Source: GCA-2746795 sp963747345 (GTDB lineage: Bacteria > Chloroflexota > Anaerolineae > Promineifilales > Promineifilaceae). From it: DNA of 64,000 bases. Both the position numbers and the translations under genes were made by a program. Below are positions 17,547 through 25,314 of this stretch, in pieces (the stretch's first letter is position 1; each line of letters opens with the position of its first letter). The notes below the pieces were generated by a model. The model searched no databases. It worked only from the letters and a program-made list of their open reading frames with translations, and had not been told where the DNA came from. The stretch covers positions 1 to 64,000 of the forward strand of contig CAVVFA010000002.1 of assembly GCA_963747345.1 (NCBI GenBank). Reading direction: 5' to 3'.

Positions 17547-18182
17547 GTGAAACAAAAAACGCATATACCCTATTGGTTTTTATCAGTACTTGTTTTACTA
17601 CTTTTTGTTTTAGCTGCCTGTGTACGACCTGTTCCAGAGTCAGAACAACCTCAAATGACGGAGACCCCAGCCGTACCCGCACCTGTAGAAATACCAGCAG
17701 AGATTACTTCTACGCCGACACCGTTAGCGGATTTACCAGAGTCTTATCCCGGAGCTGTGGAACTGACGCCTGTCGGTGTGACGGATCCGAATACGGGTGG
17801 TGCGGTGGCAGTTGAGCAAACGGCCGTTCCTAGCCTGCCTACCAGTCACACCGTTCAAGAGGGTGAAACATTATCCACGATCTCCCCACAATATGGCGTT
17901 TCTGCTGATGAAATTGCGGCCGCCAATAACCTTACGACCTCCGGCGCTTTAACGGTGGGTCAAGTTCTCGTGATTCCTGCTCCAGGCACAACAGCGCCTC
18001 CCGTGGTTGTAGAACAGGCACCTCCTACCAGTAGTGGCGGACAGTCACATGTTGTGCAGCCGGGTGAAAACCTCTTCCGCATTTCCTTGCGCTATGGCAA
18101 AACAGTTGATGAGGTAGCGGCTTATAATGGCATCGCCAACCCGCATTTCATTTACCCGGGACAGGTAATCCAAATTCCATAA
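17547..18182 (+). CDS. Lipoprotein with two LysM domains
   Basis: The GTG start has GGAGGATCTCT upstream. A lipoprotein signal (LLFVLAAC, Cys near residue 27) and a long Pro/Thr/Glu linker with a palindrome-encoded QTAVPS precede two LysM domains. The first is HTVQEGETLSTISPQYGVS, ending VGQVLVIP; the second is HVVQPGENLFRISLRYGKT, ending PGQVIQIP at the very C-terminus. The product would be lipid-anchored outside the membrane and bind peptidoglycan or chitin-like glycans. It is monocistronic, bounded by a terminator at 18303. Diverged copies of one structured element flank it on both sides. Confidence 0.88.
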   Translation: MKQKTHIPYWFLSVLVLLLFVLAACVRPVPESEQPQMTETPAVPAPVEIPAEITSTPTPLADLPESYPGAVELTPVGVTDPNTGGAVAVEQTAVPSLPTSHTVQEGETLSTISPQYGVSADEIAAANNLTTSGALTVGQVLVIPAPGTTAPPVVVEQAPPTSSGGQSHVVQPGENLFRISLRYGKTVDEVAAYNGIANPHFIYPGQVIQIP

Positions 18183-18210
18183 GGCTGCGTTGGCACATAA
18201 AATCTGACAA

Positions 18211-18280
18211 AAGACGCATCGGCTTGACCGTTCACCAAAGCCAAAAGTTATTCATGGTCAAGCCCGAAGGCTTTTGGCTT
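18211..18280. other. Structured element B downstream of the LysM lipoprotein gene
   Basis: GGCTTGACC (18221-18229) pairs with GGTCAAGCC (18256-18264), and AAGCCAAAAG (18238-18247) pairs with CTTTTGGCTT (18271-18280). The two stems interleave, so only a pseudoknot could form both at once. The first stem is shared with element A at 17441-17496, with wobble replacements; the second is not. The strand and function are unknown. Confidence 0.5.
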
Positions 18281-18302
18281 ATAATTGAATAGTTGAATTT
18301 AT

Positions 18303-18337
18303 GATGCACGGTGATTTTTACCGTGCATCTTTTTTTT
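18303..18337 (+). terminator. Rho-independent terminator
   Basis: The arms GATGCACGGT (18303-18312) and ACCGTGCATC (18320-18329) are followed by eight T residues, ending the LysM lipoprotein transcript. Confidence 0.95.
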
Positions 18338-18368
18338 ACGTGAGTGATAGAGTAAGTGATAGAGGTTT

Positions 18369-19030
18369 ATGATGAAAGTGGAACAATCGAGAGTAGCATG
18401 GGAAGGGGACGTCTTGGCGGCTAAGGGTGGATACCTTGATTGCGCCTGATGGGACGGCATTTGATAAAGGTTTTATTGAACATCCTGGGGCGGTGGTGCT
18501 GATTCCGGTGCGGGAAACGGACACTTCGACAAGCTCAGTGACCACTTCGACAAGCTCAGTGACCGCTTTGACAAGGTGCCGCTTCGACAGGCTCGGTGAG
18601 CGCTTCGCCAAGCTCGGTGGACGGTCTCTCCGAAGTGGGCGCTTCATTAGAAGTGCTTATGATCCGTCAATACCGTCGTGCTATTGATGAATATCTGTTA
18701 GAACTGCCTGCTGGCACGCGGGAGTGGGATGAAGATTGGCTGGCGTGTGCTCAGCGCGAACTGCGGGAAGAGACTGGCTATCGTGCTGATAAAATTATAC
18801 TCATTGGCGAATTTTGGCCTTCGCCAGGACTGTCTAACGAGTTGATGCGTCTCTGTTTGGCAACGGGGCTACATCCCGATCCGCTGCCTGGTGATGTGGA
18901 TGAAGAAATTGAGGTGCAACCGATGCCGCTGGATAAATTGGTAGATATGGCAAAAAACGGGCAAATTTTGGATGCTAAATCGATTGTCGGCTTGCTGAAA
19001 GCCGCGGATTATCTGGCAAAGCAACCGTAG
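18369..19030 (+). CDS. Nudix hydrolase (ADP-ribose pyrophosphatase-like), interrupted by 21-bp repeats and a frame break
   Basis: The ATG pair at 18369/18372 reads MMKVEQSRVAWEGDVLAAK; one extra base near 18425 shifts it to VDTLIAPDGTAFDKGFIEHPGAVVLIPVRE, the normal continuation of this family. A block of 21-bp repeats (18522-18621) is then inserted; one unit is 5 bp short and changes the frame again. The enzyme core resumes with VLMIRQYRR and a perfect Nudix box, GTREWDEDWLACAQRELREETGY (split as GTREWDE / DWLACAQ / RELREETGY), near codons 120-142. Members hydrolyse ADP-ribose and related nucleotide sugars. With two frame changes the locus may be inactive, or one break may be a sequencing error. 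It is rightward, with no clear operon partner. Confidence 0.7.
18522..18621. repeat. 21-bp tandem repeats CACTTCGACAAGCTCAGTGAC
   Basis: Two identical units (18522-18542 and 18543-18563) are followed by a 16-bp short unit (18564-18579) and two diverged units (18580-18600 and 18601-18621). They are inserted between the N-terminal strand and the catalytic core of the Nudix gene. Confidence 0.9.
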
Positions 19031-19182
19031 AATCAGTCAAACATGGCGAAAACTGAGGATCGGCTACAATTAGTAGCCAAGCCGTCATTGACGCTGCATG
19101 CTTATCGGCGTGACAATCGACGGCGGTTGACAGTAAAACAGGACGGAAGCGGCACTTTTCGATTACTTGCCCGGAGAATTGT

Positions 19183-20499
19183 ATGAGCAAAAGCGACGAA
19201 CTCAAGCAGCAAATACTGAAACTGGTTCAGGAATATTATGAAGCCGAATTTGAAGTCCAGCCTTTTGTGCCTGGGGAAACGGCCGTTCCTGTGTCTGGGC
19301 GTTCCTTTGATGGGGATGAACTGGTCAATCTCGTTGATGCGTCACTGGATTTTTGGCTGACGACAGGACGCTTTGCGCTCCAGTTTGAACAAGAATTTGC
19401 CCGCTACCTGGGTGTGCGCCACGCCAGTCTTTGTAATTCTGGCTCCTCCGCCAATTTACTGGCGCTTTCGGCACTGACTTCGCCCACACTCCAAGAGCGT
19501 CAACTTAAACCGGGCGACGAAGTGATCACCGTCGCCGCTGGCTTCCCCACCACTGTCAATCCCATTCTGCAAAATGGCTTGAAACCAGTGTTTTTGGATG
19601 TAGATATTCCTTCTTACAACATGTCTACGGCACACTTGGAAGAAGCGATTACGCCGCAAACCAAAGCGATTATCATCGCCCACACGTTGGGCAATCCGTT
19701 TGAACTGGATACGGTGCTGGAGATTGCCAATCGGCACAACTTATGGTTGATTGAGGATAATTGTGATGCGCTGGGCACGACGTATAACGGCCGTTTAACC
19801 GGCACATTTGGTCATCTCGCCACCGTCAGCTTTTACCCGGCACATCACATCACCATGGGCGAAGGGGGCTGCGTGGTCACCAATCGCCCTAAGCTCAAAA
19901 AGCTTGTCGAATCCTTCCGCGATTGGGGGCGCGACTGCTGGTGTGCGCCCGGAGAAGCCAATACCTGCGGCACGCGCTTCGAGTGGCAGCTTGGCACCTT
20001 GCCCTACGGTTATGACCACAAATACATCTATTCCCACATTGGCTACAACCTCAAAATGACCGATATGCAAGCGGCGGTCGGTGTGGCCCAGTTGAAGAAA
20101 CTGGCTCAATTTATCGAGATGCGGAAGAAAAACTGGCAGCATTTACGCAATGGGCTGACCCCATTTGAAGAATTTATGATTTTACCGGAACCAACGCCTA
20201 ACAGTGACCCCAGTTGGTTTGGCTTCTTACTCTCCGTGCGCCCTGAGGCGCCGTTCACGCGCAATGAGCTCATCAACTATCTGGAAACCAATCAGATTGC
20301 CACCCGTCTGCTCTTTGGCGGCAACCTCACGCGCCAACCCGCCTACCAGGACATGGATTACCGCGTCGTGGGCGACCTGACCAACACAGACTTGGTGATG
20401 AACCACACCTTCTGGATTGGCGTTTACCCCTCTCTTTCCACTGAAATGCTCGACTACATGCTGGATATATTCGGCCGTTTCTTCGCTCAATTTTCTTAA
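19183..20499 (+). CDS. rfbH: RfbH-like CDP-4-keto-6-deoxy-D-glucose 3-dehydratase
   Basis: A 438-residue DegT/DnrJ-fold protein starting after CGGAG. The motifs NSGSSANLLALSAL, DEVITVAAGFPTTVNP, LIEDNCDALG and TVSFYPAHHITMGEGG are visible. The position that holds the PLP-binding lysine in related aminotransferases is histidine (AHHIT), the hallmark of the E1 dehydratase, which uses PMP together with an iron-sulfur partner. The WGRDCWCAPGEANTCGTRF cysteine cluster is also typical. It makes 3,6-dideoxyhexose precursors for surface glycans. No other sugar-nucleotide gene or E3 reductase is nearby, so it appears as an isolated gene. Palindromes encode ETAVPV and YNGRLT. Confidence 0.9.
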   Translation: MSKSDELKQQILKLVQEYYEAEFEVQPFVPGETAVPVSGRSFDGDELVNLVDASLDFWLTTGRFALQFEQEFARYLGVRHASLCNSGSSANLLALSALTSPTLQERQLKPGDEVITVAAGFPTTVNPILQNGLKPVFLDVDIPSYNMSTAHLEEAITPQTKAIIIAHTLGNPFELDTVLEIANRHNLWLIEDNCDALGTTYNGRLTGTFGHLATVSFYPAHHITMGEGGCVVTNRPKLKKLVESFRDWGRDCWCAPGEANTCGTRFEWQLGTLPYGYDHKYIYSHIGYNLKMTDMQAAVGVAQLKKLAQFIEMRKKNWQHLRNGLTPFEEFMILPEPTPNSDPSWFGFLLSVRPEAPFTRNELINYLETNQIATRLLFGGNLTRQPAYQDMDYRVVGDLTNTDLVMNHTFWIGVYPSLSTEMLDYMLDIFGRFFAQFS

Positions 20500-20520
20500 A
20501 ATCCACTAAATCTGGATGTG

Positions 20521-21705
20521 TCATTCTTCAGGACGCAGGGGAAGACGATGGTACCAGTCATCCTCTGTTTGCGGGGTAGAACGGCCGTCTTCACCGTCAG
20601 GCCCCAGCCCGTGAATCCAATAAACAGATTGACCCATCATTTCAGCAGCTTGGTGATTGGTGGTATTGGCCGTTGGCCCATAGTTTCCTGTAGGAATGCA
20701 GGCTGACGATTCATCTGGGATACACTCCCGGGGAGCGGGTGAACCATAAGAAAGAAAATACAGTTGCCAGGCGGCATCGTGGCGGCAGGGCTGGTCAAGG
20801 GGGCTGCAAAATTCCGGTGCTAGTTCCGCATAGATAACCGCGTCTTGAAAATCGGGGATATCGTCATTGAGTAACGTTTCTTCTGTCAGCAGTGAAGAAC
20901 GATACCACTCAACCAACACGTCTCGCGGCAGCAGTTTTTCTTCGATTTCCTGGCGTATCACGCTGCCAGTTTCCTGTCCATCCAGGTAGGATTTAGGAAA
21001 TGGCGACCAAAATGGATCCAGAAGCGCCAGGCGGGAAGGTAGTAAATTTTCAGGAACGTCGCCGGTATTAATGCCATCTGCCAGTTGGACAGCCAGACGC
21101 ACTGCCATTTGATTGCCCAAAGAGTGTCCGGCCAACCTGACTTCAGAACCCGTGTACCCAGACATCGCCTCCAGGTAGGCTTCGTAAAAAAGCTCAGAGG
21201 CACTTACTGTGGGCATTTTTTCTGTGTGATAATTCCCGTGTGCATCTCGGTAGCGCATGGCCGCTTCTGTGTCTGTCGTCCAGATTTTGTCTTCGGCCAC
21301 CCAGACGAGGTCTTCGTCGGCAAATGAATGCCAGTAAAAGATGCCTATGTTCCAGCCTGCTTCAATCCAGTTGGCGGCCAAATCAAAATGGAATTCGCTG
21401 TTCTCTCCTTCGGCTGGGATGTCGAACATGAAATCAGGCGGGGTGTTTACCTGATCTGGCAGCCAACCGTGGACAAAGATGATGGTGGGCTTAGTTGGAT
21501 CAAAGTAGTCATTTGAGATGCCGGATATTGCTTTTTGAGAACGGCCGTTTTCCCCAAACCACACCATGCCATAATCCAAATCGCTGGCGGGAGCGGCCTC
21601 GTTTTCATTTTGATTTCTTAGAAAAAGCGCCCCCAAGCCAATACCAACAATCACCACCAGGACGACAAAGATGCTGGGTACTGGTCGCTTTAGAATAGCT
21701 TTCAT
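20521..21705 (-). CDS. Membrane-anchored secreted alpha/beta hydrolase (lipase-like)
   Basis: I chose the ATG at 21705 (MKAILKRPVPSIFVVLVVIVG), giving about 394 residues. An N-terminal membrane anchor (residues 8-28) is followed by an alpha/beta-hydrolase domain: TIIFVHGWLPDQ (oxyanion region) and LAGHSLGNQMAV (GxSxG with the nucleophilic Ser). A probable acid residue lies in LALLDPFWSPF, and a His lies near the C-terminus (TTNHQAAEM or YWIHGLGPDG). A cysteine-rich segment (FCSPLDQPCRHD, RECIPDESSACIP) suggests disulfides outside the cell. The substrate is unknown. It follows another hydrolase gene by 16 bp and the lon-like gene, forming a three-gene leftward operon. Confidence 0.78.
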   Translation of the reverse strand: MKAILKRPVPSIFVVLVVIVGIGLGALFLRNQNENEAAPASDLDYGMVWFGENGRSQKAISGISNDYFDPTKPTIIFVHGWLPDQVNTPPDFMFDIPAEGENSEFHFDLAANWIEAGWNIGIFYWHSFADEDLVWVAEDKIWTTDTEAAMRYRDAHGNYHTEKMPTVSASELFYEAYLEAMSGYTGSEVRLAGHSLGNQMAVRLAVQLADGINTGDVPENLLPSRLALLDPFWSPFPKSYLDGQETGSVIRQEIEEKLLPRDVLVEWYRSSLLTEETLLNDDIPDFQDAVIYAELAPEFCSPLDQPCRHDAAWQLYFLSYGSPAPRECIPDESSACIPTGNYGPTANTTNHQAAEMMGQSVYWIHGLGPDGEDGRSTPQTEDDWYHRLPLRPEE

Positions 21706-21721
21706 TCCTAAGTCATCTTTT

Positions 21722-22699
21722 TTATTCTGAAGGCGGTGCTTCGCCCAACAATTCCAGTATTTTGGCATAGACGACATCAGCATTGGGGTTAGAGGTGCGG
21801 TCGATAATGTTATGCGGGTAGCCGTCTTCTTTGGGGAATACAAATGTCACCGGCTCAGAGCCGTTTGCTTGCCACAAAGCAGTCAAGTCATCAGTGCGTT
21901 GGTTGTTAACGGTGGTATCGTTGTCGTTAGTAATGACGATGACGGAAGAAGCCGCTTTTTTCTCTGCTACCGCCTGTGCCAAAAGCGTCTTGCCAAACAA
22001 CATCGCATTTGCCACCCCTTTTGATGACTGACCCCGATAAACATGCTCACGTTGAGGTTCAGAGGGAGAAGTTGGGTTAAAGTTGGGCGCTCTGGTGGCA
22101 AAATTTAGTAGAAAATAATCCACAAATCGGGGCAGTGTGCCAATGCCATACATGGGGGCGATAGACATGACGCGGGTGACATCACTCCGGTTTTGGGCAA
22201 TCCAGGAGGCAATCGACCCGCCCACAGACAGCCCGACCACATCAACTTCTTCACCCAGGCCGGCCGCAATGTCTACCACATCATCGGCATAATCACGCAT
22301 CACCTCCGGTGTGGCGTGGCGCAATTCACCGACATCGCGGCTGGCAAGGCCATGATAGGGTATCCGCATAATGAGTACATTGTACCCCTGGTCATAAAGC
22401 AACTGCCCAAAATCGACCCATTGGAACGGCGAGTTTGTCCAGCCGTGAACCAACACATACACTTTGTCCGTCTTTTCCCCATGCGTCATCAGCACAGAGG
22501 CCGATTTAGGACTCATCAATATGCCATCTTCTGCGGCAACGGCCGTTTCAAACCGCTGTATCGCCTCATCATAATCAGCCACCGGATCCGGTGATGACGG
22601 TAAATCGGGTACGGATACCGGAATCAATCCCAAGAGGAGGATAATTCCCAACAGTACCAACAGCACAATGCCTGCAACTTTCAATATCTTCTTAAGCAT
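21722..22699 (-). CDS. Membrane-anchored alpha/beta hydrolase (serine esterase family)
   Basis: The start at 22699 (MLKKILKVAG) follows GAGGAAAGTG, giving about 325 residues. A hydrophobic anchor (residues 5-27) precedes the alpha/beta-hydrolase fold with VYVLVHGWTNSPFQW, MRIPYHGLASRD and VVGLSVGGSIASW (GxSxG). VITNDNDTTVN probably carries the acid residue and GYPHNIID the catalytic His, an order typical of carboxylesterases/monoglyceride lipases. The first 8 bp overlap the end of the lon-like gene, so translation is coupled. Whether the protease and the two hydrolases share a task is unknown. Confidence 0.8.
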   Translation of the reverse strand: MLKKILKVAGIVLLVLLGIILLLGLIPVSVPDLPSSPDPVADYDEAIQRFETAVAAEDGILMSPKSASVLMTHGEKTDKVYVLVHGWTNSPFQWVDFGQLLYDQGYNVLIMRIPYHGLASRDVGELRHATPEVMRDYADDVVDIAAGLGEEVDVVGLSVGGSIASWIAQNRSDVTRVMSIAPMYGIGTLPRFVDYFLLNFATRAPNFNPTSPSEPQREHVYRGQSSKGVANAMLFGKTLLAQAVAEKKAASSVIVITNDNDTTVNNQRTDDLTALWQANGSEPVTFVFPKEDGYPHNIIDRTSNPNADVVYAKILELLGEAPPSE

Positions 22700-25105
22700 C
22701 ACTTTCCTCACTAGGTATGGTTTGTTCCTCTTCCCCACCTTCGTCGTTGCCAAATGATTTCAAATCTTCTGCCAATTCCAACAAACGGGCTTGCACGGCC
22801 TGATGAACGCTTCCTTCTGGGAAATTGCCGTGTTCATCGCGTGTGCCGGCTGGTCTGCCAGTGAGCAGTTCAATGCCTTCATCGATGGTGCGTATGGGCC
22901 AGATATTGAAGTTTCCGGCGGCAACGGCCGTTACCACATCCTCATGCAGCATCAAATCATTGACATTACTGACCGGAATGAGCACACCCTGTTCGCCTGT
23001 TAAGCCACAGACACGGCACACGCGGAAAAAGCCGTCTACCTTCTCATTCACACCGCCGATAGGCTGCACTTCGCCGCGTTGGTCTACCGAACCCGTTACG
23101 GCAAAGCCCTGTTTGATAGGGAATTTCGCTCAAACTGGAAAGCAGCGCATACAATTCCGCCGACGAGGCGCTGTCGCCATCGATTCCGGCATAATTCTGC
23201 TCAAAGGTCAGGCTCGCCGTCAGCGACAGCGGTTGATATTGGGCATAAGTGCCGCCCATGTAGCCCGTTAACGTCAGCACCCCTTTTTCGTGGATGGGGC
23301 CAGACATGTCGGTTTCCCGTTCGATGTGAATGACGCCGCCCTCGCCCATGTAGGTTCGCGCGGTGATGCGCCCTGGCTGACCAAAAGCATAGTCACCCAT
23401 CTGCATGATCGACAGCCCATTTACTTGCCCCACAACGGCGCCCTTTGTAGCGATGAATATGGTACCGTTCCTGAATCTCTTCCTGGATGATTTCTTCGAT
23501 GCGGTTTGAACGATAGGTGCGTTCATCCAAGGCTTGCTTGACATCAGCGGCGGTAACCAGGGAACGGCCGTTTAGCCCTGCCCAATAACTCGCCTCCTCA
23601 ATCAAATCAGACACCGCCCCAAATTGGGTACTCAGTTTGTTCTGCTGACTGACAATCTGGGAGCCGTATTCAACAATTTTGGCAACGGCCGTTCTGTCAA
23701 AATGCAGCAAGCCTTCTTCATAGCAGCGCGTCGCCACAAACTGCGCATATTCCGCTACATGCGCCTCATCGTGAGGCATCGTCGAATCAAAATCAGCCCG
23801 CACCTTAAATAAATCGGCAAAATCCTCATCCCGTTCATACAACGTATAATAAATTCCCGGACTGCCCAACAGCACAATCTTCACCGCCAACGGAATCGGC
23901 TCCGGCGCCAACGATTTTGCCAACACCCGCGATTCATCCATCATCGCCGACGGCTGAATGCGCAATTCTTGAGTACGCAGCGCACGTTTCAAGGATTCCC
24001 AGGCTAACGGATTCTCCATAAAATCATTTGCCTGCAAAATAAGCGTGCCACCGTTGGCCCTGTGCAAACTGCCGCCTTTAATATTTGTGAAATGGGTAAA
24101 CACCGCCCCCCCTTCCATTTCATACTCCAAGCGGCCAAACAAGTTCACAAACGTCGGGTTTTGCTCCGTGATAACCGGCGCCCCCACCGTCTCGCTGTTA
24201 TCAATCAGCAAATTAACTTCATACCGGCGCAAATCAATCTCTTCCTGACTGTCCAACTGCGGCGCAAAGTCATCAATCTGATTCAACACATCCTGGTACA
24301 CCTCAGACAAGTACAACAAAACTTCATCATGCGCGGCATATATTGCCTGGAGTTCTAAAAAATAATGTTGGATGGCGGCTTCTGCCACCGTGCGATCCAC
24401 TTCTCGGATTTTCTGCCGCGTTCCTGCTTCTAATGCATAAATTTCGTAGAGCGTTTCCTCAAGTTCCTCGCTCAACACTTCCAAACTTTGCTCCAATGCC
24501 TGCTGTTGTTCCAGCGGGAGTTGGCCCAACTCTTCTGGCGTCAATTGACGGCCGTTACTAACTGGAACTACCACAATGCCAGAAGCCGTGCGCATCAAAG
24601 ACAGCCCCTGTGCCGCTGCCTTCTCATTCAGCGCCGCCAAACGTAGACCCTGCTGCTCATCAAAGGTACTACGCACCGCTTCAATCGCTTCCTGATACGT
24701 TTCCGACTCAAATGCCTGCGGCAAATCTTCGCTAATATAGCCAATCAACGCCGCCATGCGTGCTTGAAACACACTACCGTCACCTGCCGGTAAATTAATG
24801 GCTCGCGGTTGATGCGGGATGGCAAAGTTATGCACATAAATCCAATCATTAGGCGCCGGTTCCTTTCCCATACGTTCCTGCAAAAAACGCTCAATAGCGG
24901 TAGCTCTCCCCGTACCCGTTGGTCCCATCACGAACACGTTATAGCCACGGCTTTTCATGCCCATGCCAAACTCAATCGCCCGTGTGCCTCGCGGCTGTCC
25001 AATAATATGCGTACCAGGCGTCAACTCGGCGGTGGTTTCAAACGTAAATTGTGATGGATCTACTGCATGGCGCAGCTTCTCTGGCGATAATGGTTGTACA
25101 GGCAT
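22692..25105 (-). CDS. Lon-like ATP-dependent protease (LonB/AAA_32 type), two frame breaks
   Basis: The start at 25105 (MPVQPLSPEKL) follows GGGAGAAAAG. The N-terminal AAA_32 region has the variant Walker A loop MGPTGTGRATAI, with Arg in place of the usual Lys, as is common in this branch, and a long coiled-coil insertion (about 160-280). HRANGGTLILQANDF resembles Walker B. The C-terminal S16 peptidase domain has GIDGDSASSAEL (catalytic Ser) and GGVNEKVDGFF (catalytic Lys). The frame breaks near 23465 (just before AVVGQVNGLS) and near 23112 (before VQPIGGVNEK); single bases restore both, and the total of about 800 residues is normal. The enzyme degrades damaged cytoplasmic proteins. It heads an operon with two membrane hydrolases. 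Three palindromes are inside the gene. Confidence 0.88.
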
Positions 25106-25314
25106 TCTTTTCTCCCTGATTGGGTTCTGTGTAAGCAAATGAAGTGGGCAATGTTACTCTCCCCAAGAAAACATAGCAAATAACAGAGCGGTGGGAAAAA
25201 TACCCCGTCGCGCAGCCCTTGTCACATGAGACCCTGTTAAATCATATCGGCAAAACCAACTATTCCCGCTAAAATTGGGCAAAAACCGTCCGCTTACTCA
25301 AACAAAAGGTGAAC

